Positions 42,832 to 52,607 are shown, counted from the stretch's first letter. The stretch: DNA of 64,000 nt from Anaerolineae bacterium (GCA_019637635.1 JAHBVI010000014.1:19541-83540), one strand, 5' to 3'. The notes: generated by a model from the sequence alone, not told the origin. Numbers and translations: made by a program.

Positions 42832-43686
42832 ATGACCGGCGAATGGATACGGCCGTTAATCTGCCCGGTGTGCGCGCGGCCGTTGGGTGATTACGGGCAG
42901 GTGTGGCGCTGCCCGGCGGGTCACTCGTTTGACGTGGCCCGCGAAGGGTACGCCAACCTGCTGCGCCGCCACAAGAAACTGCCGGAAACGGTGGGCGATA
43001 CACCGGAGATGCTGCGGGCGCGGCGAGAATTTCTGGCGCGGGGGTTTTATGAGCCGCTGTCAGAGGTGATCAATGAGATAGTGGTTACGGCCGTAGCCAC
43101 CCTACCGGCTCCGGTGATCGTAGATATGGGTTGTGGCGAGGGGTATTACCTGCGGCGGCTGGCGGCGCGGTTGGCCGGGCAGCCAACGGCGCTGTTTGGT
43201 GTGGATGTTGCCAAAACGGCCGTGCGGCTGGCGGCGAAGGGTGGGGGTGGGCACGGCCGTTACCTGGTGGCCGACGTGAATGAGCCACTCCCTTTTGCCG
43301 ATCAATCCGTTCATGTGCTGTTGAATTTGTTTGCTCCCCGCCATCCGGCCGAATTTGCCCGGTTGCTGGCTCCTGGCGGCCTGCTGCTCATCGTTATTCC
43401 CGCCCCCGACCATTTACAATCCTTGCGTGACCGGTTTGTTTTGATGGGTATTCAGCCGGAAAAAGGGGCGCATATTACGGCGCAGTTTGCCGGTTTGTTT
43501 GTGGCGCAACCGGCTCAGACTGTGAGTTTTCCACTGCAACTGGATGCCTTTTCCCTATCCTGGCTCATCCAGATGATGCCCGGCGCTCGCCACCTGACGC
43601 CGCCGCAGCAGGAGGCCATTGCCCAAACACCGGGGATGGAGACGGTTGCCAGTTTTGTGGTGATGCGGATGATGCGTGACGAGTGA
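42832..43686 (+). CDS. rlmA: 23S rRNA (guanine-N1) methyltransferase RlmA
   Basis: A 284-residue methyltransferase of the RlmA/RrmA type that modifies a guanine in 23S rRNA helix 35. The N-terminal zinc site is CPVC...CPAGH (about residues 11-30), followed by FDVAREGYANLLRR, the hallmark of the family. The SAM motif is VIVDMGCGEGYYLRRLA and the catalytic region has LLNLFAPRHPAEFARLL. The zinc ligands fit the rRNA-specific enzymes. In Gram-positive relatives this family gives tylosin or mycinamicin tolerance; here only the basic activity is inferred. The C-terminal codons touch the next repeat array. Confidence 0.9.
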   Translation: MTGEWIRPLICPVCARPLGDYGQVWRCPAGHSFDVAREGYANLLRRHKKLPETVGDTPEMLRARREFLARGFYEPLSEVINEIVVTAVATLPAPVIVDMGCGEGYYLRRLAARLAGQPTALFGVDVAKTAVRLAAKGGGGHGRYLVADVNEPLPFADQSVHVLLNLFAPRHPAEFARLLAPGGLLLIVIPAPDHLQSLRDRFVLMGIQPEKGAHITAQFAGLFVAQPAQTVSFPLQLDAFSLSWLIQMMPGARHLTPPQQEAIAQTPGMETVASFVVMRMMRDE

Positions 43687-43735
43687 GCCGTAATCCGTTT
43701 ACGGATTACGGATTACGGATTACGGATTACTAACA
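43680..43735. repeat. CGGATTA heptamer array
   Basis: GTAATCC and then CGGATTA repeated about four times, the two types being complementary, between the convergent stops of rlmA and the lipid kinase. Confidence 0.8.
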
Positions 43736-44713
43736 ACCAGGCAGCGCCTCGCCGGGCAGAGAAAACAGGTCAGCGGGGGCGGTGGCGGGGGCCAGGAGGC
43801 GGAGGGCGCGGGTTTTAACGGAGAAGTGGAGCGGGGTGTAGCCTGCTTTGTCGCCGTCGGTCTGGCAGGCAGCGGGGGGAGTGGCGTGAATGGTGATGGT
43901 ACGGCCGTTCACCCGCGTGATGTGGGGATGGTGATGGTGCCGTTCAAATTTGGCTTCGTATAGAAATTGGAGGGTGTCGGCCAGCCCCTCGCCCCGAAAC
44001 AACCACACTTCTACCTGTCCGTCATCCAGCCGGGCGTCCGGGCTAAGGACGATTTGACCCCCGGCGTACAGGCGGCAGTTGCTGATCAAGACCAATATAA
44101 AGTGGTCTGTATACTGCACGCCATCTACTTCAACGACGCCGTTCATGGTAGGCACATAGGGGGCGGCCGCCAGGCTTTGGATGTAGTATCCCAGGCGACC
44201 GAGGCGTTTTGACCAGCGGGGGCGGGGTTCCACCCGGTCAACCAGATAGCCGTCTACGCCGGTGCCAGCCCAGAGCAACCAGTTACGGCCGTGACCCTGT
44301 TCATCTTCCAGCCAGCCCATATCCATATACTGCACCCGGCCGGCCAACAACGTCTCGGCGGCGGCCAGTAGTTTGTGTTTTTCTATCCGGTTGGGCAGGG
44401 GCATGTGCAGTTCGCGGGCGAAGGAGTTGGCGGTGCCGATGGGCAGGGGCGCCAGGATGGTGTCGGTATCGGCCAGGCCGTTGGCCACTTCCCCCAGCGT
44501 ACCGTCGCCGCCGGCCGCTAACACAAGCTGACGGCCGTCTTGCGCGGCTTGTTGGGCCAGGATAGTAGCATGACCGGGGGCATTGGTAGCCTGGGTTGTA
44601 ACCTGCCAACCATGCGCCTGCCACAGGTCAGCCACTAAGGCTATCGGCGCGGCTAAGTTGGCGGGCCCAGCTAGAGGATTGTATATCAGGGTCGCTTGCA
44701 GCGGCTTTTTCAC
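43730..44713 (-). CDS. Diacylglycerol/sphingosine kinase family protein
   Basis: A 327-residue lipid kinase of the DAGK catalytic family (YegS/DgkB-like). It begins ATLIYNPLAG, has the nucleotide loop AAGGDGTLGEVANGL near residue 67 and the PLPIGTANSFARELHMPL block. The start codon at 44713 is GTG, and the gene overlaps the end of the upstream P-loop kinase gene by 86 bases, so the two should be co-translated. The likely role is phosphorylation of diacylglycerol or a related membrane lipid. The exact substrate is not decidable from the sequence. Confidence 0.86.
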   Translation of the reverse strand: MKKPLQATLIYNPLAGPANLAAPIALVADLWQAHGWQVTTQATNAPGHATILAQQAAQDGRQLVLAAGGDGTLGEVANGLADTDTILAPLPIGTANSFARELHMPLPNRIEKHKLLAAAETLLAGRVQYMDMGWLEDEQGHGRNWLLWAGTGVDGYLVDRVEPRPRWSKRLGRLGYYIQSLAAAPYVPTMNGVVEVDGVQYTDHFILVLISNCRLYAGGQIVLSPDARLDDGQVEVWLFRGEGLADTLQFLYEAKFERHHHHPHITRVNGRTITIHATPPAACQTDGDKAGYTPLHFSVKTRALRLLAPATAPADLFSLPGEALPGC

Positions 44714-45296
44714 AATTTACCCAGTAACGGTACAGCTCATCGGCCAGTAAGTCAGCCGGTGTGCTGCTGGTATCTACAATGAGGTGTTCGCCCACAACGG
44801 GTTCTTGGGCTTCAACCATCCATTTATACACAGACCAGTCGGCATCTGACAAGTCAGTTTCGCGGCGATTGCCACTGTTGCGCTGCTGCAACCGTTCCCG
44901 GATCACATCTTGCCCGGCCTGAACGTAACAGACGGCCACGGGGGCGCCGGCCCGCTGCGCCACTTTTTTGAGATGCTCTCGGCGCGCGGCCAGATAATTG
45001 GAGGCGTCAAACACCACCCGCTGGCCTTGTTTGAGGCGGGCTTCAATGATGGAGTAACACACCTCATAGACCAGCATCATTTCTGCGGCCGTATAGGTGG
45101 GTTTGTTGCGCATGAGGAGGCGAATGTTGTCGGTGCTGACAACCACGCAGGGGACTCTTTTTTGTAATTTTTCGACGACTGATGATTTGCCTGTACCGGG
45201 CAAACCGACCATCATCAAGAGGCTGCCCCCTTCCCGAACATAAGGCGCCTTTGGCAGGTAGTCGTCAATATCACTAACGATACTATGCAAGTACAT
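44628..45296 (-). CDS. P-loop kinase (AAA_33/zeta-toxin-like)
   Basis: A P-loop phosphotransferase of about 222 residues. Walker A is MVGLPGTGKSS, followed by VVSTDNIRLLM and RVVFDASNYLAARREHL, the layout of polynucleotide-kinase-like and gluconate-kinase-like AAA_33 proteins. The start at 45296 has GGGAAG upstream and is preferred to the in-frame ATG at 45341. The last 28 codons overlap the next gene in another frame (44628-44713). No second domain is seen. The substrate, a nucleic-acid end or small metabolite, is unknown. Confidence 0.78.
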   Translation of the reverse strand: MYLHSIVSDIDDYLPKAPYVREGGSLLMMVGLPGTGKSSVVEKLQKRVPCVVVSTDNIRLLMRNKPTYTAAEMMLVYEVCYSIIEARLKQGQRVVFDASNYLAARREHLKKVAQRAGAPVAVCYVQAGQDVIRERLQQRNSGNRRETDLSDADWSVYKWMVEAQEPVVGEHLIVDTSSTPADLLADELYRYWVNCEKAAASDPDIQSSSWARQLSRADSLSG

Positions 45297-45526
45297 GTAT
45301 AACTTCCCGGTGGCGGGTATTAACAAAGATTCTGCATACATCTAATCGTTGTGAATCGCCATTTTGTAATGTACCCCAAGGGTTTAGGTGTCGGTGCATT
45401 TTTACAGAAGTTTGGTTAAGAATAGGATTACTATTTTGCTCTTTTGCTGAAGATACCGGTAGGGAGCATAGGAAAATGGTCATGCGGCGTGTTGGCTGGC
45501 TACGGCCGTAATCCGGCAGCGCACGC

Positions 45527-46015
45527 CTACAAAGAGTCTGTTTTATATTCCTGATCGGCAGGCGTCTCGCCATCCCGTAACGTGGCATACAGCCGATCTA
45601 CGTAATTTCCCCCCTCCACAAACAGGTCATTTATTTCTGTCGCATCCATAAAACGATCCCAGGTGGTGTGAATGAAAGTGATACGCCGCCATTGTAAGCT
45701 GACAATGGGGCGCTCTAACAATTGCAAGGGGCCAAGCTGCACTTTGTAATACCAGGCGTCGGCCTGGGGGTGATCCCCTTCCTCTGGGAACAGGCTGCGC
45801 CGTGTGACCAGTTCGTGCCCCAAGCGGGGCGCGTAGTAACGTATGGACCATTTGTTGTCCCCAAAGCGCCGCCCAAAATAAAAAGCATAATACTCGGCGA
45901 ATAACCCTTTGGGGGCGTGGTCTTGGGGAATGCGGTACCAGCCCTGCTCTTGCAGAATGGCAAAATCGGATGGTTTGGGTATATATGTGACCAAAACGCG
46001 ATCTTCAGGATACAT
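45527..46015 (-). CDS. Conserved hypothetical protein, basic and aromatic-rich
   Basis: A 162-residue protein with no signal or membrane helix. The N-terminus (RVLVTYIPKPSDFAILQEQG) is followed by WYRIPQDHAPKGLFAEYYAF, SIRYYAPRLGHELVTRR and LLERPIVSLQWRRITFIHTT. This pattern recalls small proteins seen beside DNA repair or nuclease genes in Chloroflexota and cyanobacteria, but I cannot name the family. It is divergent from mutM, sharing a 157-bp spacer, which weakly suggests a DNA-related role. Confidence 0.7.
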   Translation of the reverse strand: MYPEDRVLVTYIPKPSDFAILQEQGWYRIPQDHAPKGLFAEYYAFYFGRRFGDNKWSIRYYAPRLGHELVTRRSLFPEEGDHPQADAWYYKVQLGPLQLLERPIVSLQWRRITFIHTTWDRFMDATEINDLFVEGGNYVDRLYATLRDGETPADQEYKTDSL

Positions 46016-46135
46016 CTCTCACCATTTGAACGAACGGTAATGGTATGGCGGGTGCAAGCAGTTTCTTGATGAAACGGATTTTAGATCAGAAGCGTGAGAG
46101 ATGTCAAAAGTATAGAGGGGGGGAAATGATTGCGA

Positions 46136-46141
46136 TATAAT
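46136..46141 (+). promoter_or_regulatory. -10 box upstream of mutM
   Basis: TATAAT lies 31 nt before the mutM ATG. The -35 region is not consensus. Confidence 0.4.
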
Positions 46142-46172
46142 CAGGGCCATGATGGGATTTGATGGGTGAGAT

Positions 46173-46985
46173 ATGCCGGAGTTACCAGAAGTAGAGACAA
46201 CGGTGCGGGCGTTACGGCCGTACCTGGTGAACCGCACCATGACGTATGTGCAAAATAATTGGCCGAAGCATGTGGCTACACCCACGCTGCCGGAGATGCA
46301 AATGCGGCTGCACGGTCGTACCATCACGGCCATCAATCGCCGCGCCAAATATCTGGTTTTTTCCCTGGATGACGACGAAACATTGATCATCCACCTGAAA
46401 ATGTCCGGCCGATTGCTGGTAGTGGCGCGGGATGAACCGGCCGATAAACACGTGCATACAACCTTTGGGTTGGATAACGGGCAGGAACTGCGTTTTTGGG
46501 ATCAGCGCAAATTTGGCCGGGTCTATCTGGTGCGGCAGCCGGAGCAGGTGTTGGGTGGGCTGGGGCCAGAGCCGTTGGCGGCGGATTTTACGGTGGAACG
46601 ATTAGCAGAAAGGCTGCACGGCCGTAGCCGCATTTTGAAACCCCTTTTGCTCGACCAGACAGTGATAGCCGGCATTGGCAATATCTATGCTGATGAATCG
46701 TTGTTTTATGCCCACCTGCACCCGCAGCGCGCAGCCGATTCACTGACGCCGGACGACGTAGCCGCCCTGTACGCGGCCATACAAAAATCATTGCGTTTAG
46801 GCATTGATCGTGAGGGCGCCAGCATTGATCTTTATGTAAAACCAGATGGCAGCAAAGGGGATATGCAAAATGCAGTGGCCGTTTTTCGGCGTACCGGGCA
46901 GCCTTGTTGGCAGTGTGGTACACCAATACGGCGCATGGTGTTGGGCGGGCGCAGCACCCATTTTTGCCCGCATTGTCAGGTTTAA
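46173..46985 (+). CDS. mutM: Formamidopyrimidine-DNA glycosylase (MutM/Fpg)
   Basis: Fpg removes 8-oxoguanine and ring-opened purines from DNA and nicks the abasic site. The 270-residue protein starts with MPELPEVETTV, in which Pro2 is the catalytic nucleophile and Glu3 the acid. The DNA-binding block KPLLLDQTVIAGIGNIYADE and the C-terminal zinc finger CWQCGTPIRRMVLGGRSTHF followed by CPHC are intact. The next gene on the same strand starts 40 nt later and may be co-transcribed. Confidence 0.96.
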   Translation: MPELPEVETTVRALRPYLVNRTMTYVQNNWPKHVATPTLPEMQMRLHGRTITAINRRAKYLVFSLDDDETLIIHLKMSGRLLVVARDEPADKHVHTTFGLDNGQELRFWDQRKFGRVYLVRQPEQVLGGLGPEPLAADFTVERLAERLHGRSRILKPLLLDQTVIAGIGNIYADESLFYAHLHPQRAADSLTPDDVAALYAAIQKSLRLGIDREGASIDLYVKPDGSKGDMQNAVAVFRRTGQPCWQCGTPIRRMVLGGRSTHFCPHCQV

Positions 46986-47024
46986 TCCGCGCACACTGTG
47001 GATTACTTTATACGAGGAGATGCT

Positions 47025-47606
47025 ATGAAGAAAGAAGTCGAAGTCATGCGCGTATTACGAGTACCACCAATGGGTAAACTGGTGGTGGAGTTCCGGGGGA
47101 AACGGTATGAGAATATCGCCGAGGTGAGCGAGGAAAAGGTGAAGCGGTTTTTGCTGACGGCCGTTGGTGAACTGATGGCTTTTAGCGGCGGTTATCAAAC
47201 ATTGGTAGATGAAGGGCTGGCGCCGCCCATTACCACTAGCGACAGTAGAACCCAAAGCGACGAATCATTATCGGAACAGCAAGCCCGGTTTTTAGCCAGC
47301 CTGGAAGCATCCCGTGATGCCCTGAAAGCTGAAAAGAAAAGGATTAGCGGCCTGTCCGGCATAAGCCATGTGAGCGCCGCCCCTTCCTCGGCGCTGAACC
47401 CGGTGGAACAAATAGACCGCATCTTGCAGCAATATGTGGAAGCCGACCCGGCGTTATCGGACCGTTCCATCCATCTGGTGCAACATCCCGCCGGTGGGCT
47501 GCAAATTGACGTGGACGGCAAACGGTACCAACGCCCCAGCGAAATTGATGATCAACGGATTCAGATTTTGATCAAAAAAGCCATTAAGGAATGGGAAGCG
47601 GGGTAG
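47025..47606 (+). CDS. Conserved hypothetical protein behind mutM
   Basis: A 193-residue soluble protein starting at MKKEVEVMRVLRVPPMGKLV, with GAGGAGA as ribosome binding site; the frame opens earlier at 46998 without one. Two similar short beta segments occur, KLVVEFRGKRYENIAEVSEE at the N-terminus and LQIDVDGKRYQRPSEIDDQR near the C-terminus, joined by a charged helical linker. This suggests a duplicated small domain. No function is recognised. Confidence 0.75.
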   Translation: MKKEVEVMRVLRVPPMGKLVVEFRGKRYENIAEVSEEKVKRFLLTAVGELMAFSGGYQTLVDEGLAPPITTSDSRTQSDESLSEQQARFLASLEASRDALKAEKKRISGLSGISHVSAAPSSALNPVEQIDRILQQYVEADPALSDRSIHLVQHPAGGLQIDVDGKRYQRPSEIDDQRIQILIKKAIKEWEAG

Positions 47607-47607
47607 T

Positions 47608-47690
47608 GGGGGCGTAATCCGTAATCCGTAATCGGTAATCGGTAATCGGGCTTCGGTTCACGGTTTACGGTTCACGGTTTACGGAAACGG
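47608..47690. repeat. GTAATCC/GGTTTAC heptamer array
   Basis: GTAATCCGTAATCCGTAATC and GGTAATC units are followed by ACGGTTT/ACGGTTC units. The pairing of the arms is imperfect. Confidence 0.7.
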
Positions 47691-48755
47691 CTCGTGGCCG
47701 TTATCGCTAAAAGCGGGGGGCAGCCATTGTTCAAACCGGGCAATGAGTGTGTCTCGTTCTTCTTCGGGCAAAAAGGCCGCCTGGGCTGCATTCAGCACCA
47801 TCTGGCGCAAGAGGGGGTAGCTTACCTGCAATGTCTGCAAAGCGATTTCGTATTCATCTGTCAGGGTGACGTTACTGACGGCGGGGTCATCTGTATTCAG
47901 CGTGGCTTTGATGCCCAAATCCAGCATGTCGCTGAGTGGGTGGTGGGCCAGACTGTGGACGACGCCAGTTTGCAGGTTGCTGGTCAGGCACACTTCCAGG
48001 GCAACCTGGCGTTCGCGTACCAGGCGCAGAATGCGTGAATTTTCAATAGCGCGGATGCCGTGCCCGATGCGGTCGGCGTACAGTTCTTCGATGGCTTCGC
48101 GCACACCATAGGCGCTGGCCCATTCACCGGCATGGATGGTGATGCCCAGGCCCACTTCTTTGGCTTCTTTGAACAGGGGGGTGAAAGGGGTGGAAGGGAA
48201 TTTGACTTCATTCCCGGCTAAATCCAGGCCCACAATGCCTTTGCCAAACCGGTCGAAGGCGACGTCGGCCACTTCGCGCGCCTGGGAGATGGGATCGTGG
48301 CGTACCAGGGTGATGATGAGGCCGACGTCAATATCATAATCGTGGCTGGCTTGTTGCACGGCCGTTGTCACCCAATCCGTCACATCCCCCAAACTAAAGC
48401 CACGCACACGGGAGAGCGCCTGAGGGCTAAAACGCAGTTCCAGATATTTGATGTTGTCGGCGGCGGCATCGGCGACGGCTTCGTAGGCCAACCGATAAAT
48501 GGTTTCCGGCGAGCGGTAGAAATGGCGCAGCACCTCAAATTTGCGCAGGAACGCTTCGTGGTGAGCGGGGTCGTCGGTGACTTGCACATACGGCCGTAGC
48601 TGATCCAGACTCTTCACCGGCAGCCCCAGGTTATACTCCAACGCAATTTCATACAGCGTTTGCAGGCGTAAAGAACCTTCCAGATGGCGGTGCAGGTCAA
48701 TCTTGGGCAAATCTTGAATCGTGGTTAAACCAACTTGATAACTTTTATCTGACAC
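47679..48755 (-). CDS. add: Adenosine deaminase
   Basis: Deaminates adenosine (or a close relative) to inosine. The 358-residue TIM-barrel metalloenzyme shows the metal site KIDLHRHLEGSL near residue 20, GLDLAGNEVKFP, the HAGEWA motif with the catalytic Glu, the HGIRA histidine and the C-terminal NTDDPAVSN aspartates. All expected catalytic residues are present. Related enzymes of the same family act on adenine or 6-aminodeoxyfutalosine, so the substrate is likely but not certain. Its last codons lie in repeat DNA. Confidence 0.9.
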   Translation of the reverse strand: MSDKSYQVGLTTIQDLPKIDLHRHLEGSLRLQTLYEIALEYNLGLPVKSLDQLRPYVQVTDDPAHHEAFLRKFEVLRHFYRSPETIYRLAYEAVADAAADNIKYLELRFSPQALSRVRGFSLGDVTDWVTTAVQQASHDYDIDVGLIITLVRHDPISQAREVADVAFDRFGKGIVGLDLAGNEVKFPSTPFTPLFKEAKEVGLGITIHAGEWASAYGVREAIEELYADRIGHGIRAIENSRILRLVRERQVALEVCLTSNLQTGVVHSLAHHPLSDMLDLGIKATLNTDDPAVSNVTLTDEYEIALQTLQVSYPLLRQMVLNAAQAAFLPEEERDTLIARFEQWLPPAFSDNGHEPFP

Positions 48756-48816
48756 TGGTTTCCTATCCCAGGTACGGCAGATAGGCTAAGAGGAAGGATA
48801 ACAGATTGATTACCTG

Positions 48817-51800
48817 TTATCCCTCGGCTACATCTGCTTGCGCTTTTGGTAATGTAAACAGGAAAGAACTTCCTTTGTTGAGTTCACTTTCCACCCAAAT
48901 CTTACCATGATGGGCGTCAATGATCCGCTTCACAATGGCCAGGCCAATGCCGGTACCGCCAAAACGCCGCCGCGACGAGCCATCAATCTGATAAAACCGT
49001 TCAAAGATGCGCTGGTGTTTGTCCGTGGCCATGCCGATACCCTGATCCGCCACCGAAACGCATACCACGTCATCTTGTTCTATCAGGCTAACGGTAATGA
49101 CGCCGCCATTCGGACTAAATTTAATCGCATTGCCGATCAAATTGTCAATCACCTGGTTAACACGCCCTTTATCAATGTTAACGATTCCCTGAACCTGGGT
49201 GGGGGCCATGCGCACGGTGAGACCTTTCTTTTCGGCAACCATACTGTGTCCGGCAACGGCCGTGTGCAGCAAATCCACCATCGCCACTGTTTCCAACTGT
49301 AAGTTGCCGGCATCAATTCGTTGCAGCGTGATAATATCCTCAATAATGCGCGTAATGTCATCCGTCTTATCAGACACAATTTGCAGATATTCTTGCTGCT
49401 CCGGCGTCAGCAGCCCCCGGTCGCCATCCATCAACAAATCCACATACCCCTTCACAAACGTCAAAGGTGTGCGCAGTTCATGGGACACATTCTGTACCAA
49501 TTCATCCTTCAGCCGGTCGCTTTCCTTCAATTCTTCATAGGCCACCGCCAACTCTTGCGCCCGCTTTTCTAATTCTTCAAATAAGCGGGCATTGGCAATA
49601 GCCACACTCACCTGGGCGGCGGCAATCGTCATCAATTGTTTGTCTGAATCCGAGAACGCATTTGGTTGGTCGCTGTCCACCGTCAGCGTGCCGACCGGTT
49701 CATCCCGAATCACCAGCGGCACTGCCAGCAAACTACGCACCACCAGGTCAAAAAAGAGGAATTCCGGGTCTCGGTGCGCATCACGGGTATATACCAGTTT
49801 ACCTTCTTTGATCACCTTGCCGGAAACGCTGCCTTCCAGCTTCATGTGGGCGTGCATAAACTCCGGTTCCACCCCATCGGCCGCTTTCACCGTCAACTCC
49901 GTCCTGTCTTCTGTCAGCATGGTAATGGTGCTGGCACGGGCATTGAGCAGGCGGCGCAGGCTTTGTACAGTCGTCTGCAAAACCGATTCCAAATGTAAAT
50001 TACCGGTGACGTGTTTGGCCATCTCCACCAGCGCAGACATATCCCGCAGGCGGCGCTGTGAATCGGCGTAGAGACCGGCATTACGCACGGCTACAGCCGC
50101 ATGTTCCGCCAACAAATTAAGCAGCAGCATCTCCTCCTCGCTAAAGACATGCGGCTCTTTGTAGGTGGTGGTAAAAGCGCCAATGACCTCATCGCCAAAT
50201 TTGAGGGGGAAGCCGGCAATGGCGCTGATGCCCCATGATTTGGCCTGGGGCGTTTGGAAAAACGGGTGGCTGGCGGCGTCGTTGATGACAATGGGATGGC
50301 CTTCGCGGACGACGGTGGCGGTTAGCCCTTCGCCAGAGGCGCGTGGTTTGGCTACGGCCGGTTTGCGGCTGCCATCGCGCCACAGCGCCGACGAGAGGGA
50401 AAACTCCTGGGTCTCAGCATCATAGAGGTAAATGTGTAGATTGTTGGCTTCGATGAGCCTGAGGGCAGCTTCGCTGATGGCGTCTAACACTGCGTTCAGA
50501 CGCAGGGGCGAGTTTAGCTGCAACACGATGCGGTGGAAGGTGGATAACTCGGCAATACGCCGGTTGGCCTGGCCAAACAGGTGGGCATGCTCAATGGCGA
50601 CGGCTGCCTGCCCGGCCAGATTTTGGGCCAGCCGCAGTTCTGCCGGGCTGTAACTGCGAGGTTTGGTCATTTCGCCCAGGGCCAGCAGGCCAAATATGTT
50701 GCTGCGCCTGACCAGCGGCACCAGCAGCAGTGACCGCAGTTTGGCTTCGCGCAGCAACGTGAGGTCTTCTTCCGTCCAGGCTTCATCTATGCGCAGGCTG
50801 CTCAGCTCCTGCGTATCTAAAACCCGCTGCACAATGTTGTAGGATTCCAGGTTGTTAATCTGGCTTAACCCCAAATGGGACGGGTTGTCCGTTTGATCGT
50901 CAAATTGGAATTGGTTTTTGTGAGCAGCCGGGTGCAAACTTTGCTGATCTTTGTCCCAGACAAAGATGGTGCAGCTATCTACCTGTAAGGCGCGCACCAT
51001 TTCAGAAACAACGGTTTGGAGGACGAAATCCTGGTCCAGGTTTGCGGTCATGGTGGCGCTGGCCTGGTACAGGGTGCCTAATTCGGCAAGCTGCTGTTGG
51101 GTTTGCTGGTAGAGGCTGGCGTTTTGGATGGCCACGGCGGCATGAGCGGCTAAGGTGGAGGTCAGCCATTCGGCACGGCCGTTAAAGGCATTCACCTCGT
51201 GGCTATCAAAAACAAGGATGCCTTGCAGTTGGCCGCCGGAGAGTAAGGGGGTGGCCATCCAGGAACGGATTTTGCTGCCTTCGGGGTAGGGCTGCCAGCG
51301 GTCGTCTTCACGCACGTCATCTATGCGGATAATTTCTTTGTGTGTATGGATTTCTTTGATGAGCAGGGCGTCTCGCCAGATGGCTTCAATTTGGGCCGGG
51401 GTCAGGCGAATGGGGCGATCATAAAAGTCGCGGCTGGCGGCATATTTGAGGGTCTTGTCTTGCCAAAGGAAGACGAAGGCATTGTTGTAGGTGACAACGT
51501 TGCCCAATGCCAGCAGCAGCCGTTCCACGACGACATCTTTTTCCAATGAGGTGCTGATGATGGCAATGGCCTGGCGCAGGGCCACGGCCGTCTGGTAATC
51601 CTGTGTGCCTTTGTCTACCAATTCCTGGGTCAGGGTGTATTGGCGGATGTTTTGCACGATGGTGGCGATGTCGGCGGTGACGGCCGTGAGTACCTGCAAA
51701 TCGTCAGCCGTATAACGGCCGGCGGTGGCGCTTTGCAGACAAAGCGCGCCTAGCACCTCAGCTTCTTGTCGCAGGGGCAGGCACAACACGGATCGCGGCA

Positions 51801-52455
51801 GGAAATGCCCTGGCAGGGTGGGCGCCGGCTGGGTGGCGCTCTGCCAGTCGGCCGTGAGAAAGGGCATGTTGTTCTCAATCACCCAGGCCGTCAGGTGCGA
51901 TTGGTCGAGCAATGATATGGGATGCAGGCTCAATTTCTGCCCGTTTTCTACGGCCGTAGCAAATTCAATCGTATCTGTTTGTGGTTCCACCAGGGCAATA
52001 AAACTGGCATCCGGTTGGTAAATGTGAATGAGTTGCTGATGGATTTCGGTTAATGCCTGGGCCAGGGGTTGTAACGGCCGTGCCCCTTCCGTGATGCGGT
52101 AAATCGTTTCAATTTGGGCGTTGGAGTGAAAACAAGGGGCGCTGGCCATCATCAGGGCGGCAATGGCCGCCAGTTCTCTGGTATTTTCGTTCAGCGCATG
52201 GGCGGGAACAAACAGCCGGTAGCCAGACTGGCCGATGGGGAAGGTGGCCTCTTCGGTAGGGGCTGGGGAAACGGCCGTTTCCACCACATCCACCTGTTCA
52301 ATATCCAGATATTTCCGGGCAAAGGAGGCGGCCACATCCAACAGCGCCGCGACCGTATGGACGCGCTGCAAATCGTAGCGCAGCTCCTTGAGAGCAATGA
52401 AGTGAGTGGTCAAGTCCGGCATAATCAAATCCGTATTATGTAAGGGAGTGAGCAT
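48817..52455 (-). CDS. Cytosolic multi-GAF sensor histidine kinase
   Basis: A 1212-residue soluble sensor kinase. At least five GAF domains can be placed at about 130-280, 300-450, 465-615, 640-790 and 815-960. A short coiled coil (LEKRAQELAVAYEELKESDR) leads into HisKA with the phosphoacceptor in NVSHELRTPLTF near residue 992. The HATPase domain (about 1090-1205) has the N box VIDNLIGNAIKFSP and Gly boxes VADQGIGMATDKHQR and FGGTGIGLAIVKRI. There is no transmembrane segment, so it should sense internal small molecules or redox state. No response regulator gene is adjacent. An alternative start at 52422 (MPDLTTHF) is possible. Confidence 0.92.
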   Translation of the reverse strand: MLTPLHNTDLIMPDLTTHFIALKELRYDLQRVHTVAALLDVAASFARKYLDIEQVDVVETAVSPAPTEEATFPIGQSGYRLFVPAHALNENTRELAAIAALMMASAPCFHSNAQIETIYRITEGARPLQPLAQALTEIHQQLIHIYQPDASFIALVEPQTDTIEFATAVENGQKLSLHPISLLDQSHLTAWVIENNMPFLTADWQSATQPAPTLPGHFLPRSVLCLPLRQEAEVLGALCLQSATAGRYTADDLQVLTAVTADIATIVQNIRQYTLTQELVDKGTQDYQTAVALRQAIAIISTSLEKDVVVERLLLALGNVVTYNNAFVFLWQDKTLKYAASRDFYDRPIRLTPAQIEAIWRDALLIKEIHTHKEIIRIDDVREDDRWQPYPEGSKIRSWMATPLLSGGQLQGILVFDSHEVNAFNGRAEWLTSTLAAHAAVAIQNASLYQQTQQQLAELGTLYQASATMTANLDQDFVLQTVVSEMVRALQVDSCTIFVWDKDQQSLHPAAHKNQFQFDDQTDNPSHLGLSQINNLESYNIVQRVLDTQELSSLRIDEAWTEEDLTLLREAKLRSLLLVPLVRRSNIFGLLALGEMTKPRSYSPAELRLAQNLAGQAAVAIEHAHLFGQANRRIAELSTFHRIVLQLNSPLRLNAVLDAISEAALRLIEANNLHIYLYDAETQEFSLSSALWRDGSRKPAVAKPRASGEGLTATVVREGHPIVINDAASHPFFQTPQAKSWGISAIAGFPLKFGDEVIGAFTTTYKEPHVFSEEEMLLLNLLAEHAAVAVRNAGLYADSQRRLRDMSALVEMAKHVTGNLHLESVLQTTVQSLRRLLNARASTITMLTEDRTELTVKAADGVEPEFMHAHMKLEGSVSGKVIKEGKLVYTRDAHRDPEFLFFDLVVRSLLAVPLVIRDEPVGTLTVDSDQPNAFSDSDKQLMTIAAAQVSVAIANARLFEELEKRAQELAVAYEELKESDRLKDELVQNVSHELRTPLTFVKGYVDLLMDGDRGLLTPEQQEYLQIVSDKTDDITRIIEDIITLQRIDAGNLQLETVAMVDLLHTAVAGHSMVAEKKGLTVRMAPTQVQGIVNIDKGRVNQVIDNLIGNAIKFSPNGGVITVSLIEQDDVVCVSVADQGIGMATDKHQRIFERFYQIDGSSRRRFGGTGIGLAIVKRIIDAHHGKIWVESELNKGSSFLFTLPKAQADVAEG

Positions 52456-52485
52456 GAGTCAAATAGGAATTATCGTTTAGTTGAT

Positions 52486-52516
52486 AGACCTGACAGGTTT
52501 CCAAAAACCTGTCAGG
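52486..52516. repeat. ACCTGACAGGT inverted repeat, third copy
   Basis: AGACCTGACAGGTTTCC pairs with AAACCTGTCAGG. It is in the spacer upstream of the histidine kinase. Confidence 0.8.
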
Positions 52517-52607
52517 CTTTGCCTTGCAGGCGAATCATTCCATGTTTTGTAAGTGCCGTCAATCTGGCCTGGTGAAAGTGCCGTAAAAAGATAGTGAGGC
52601 CGAAAAG

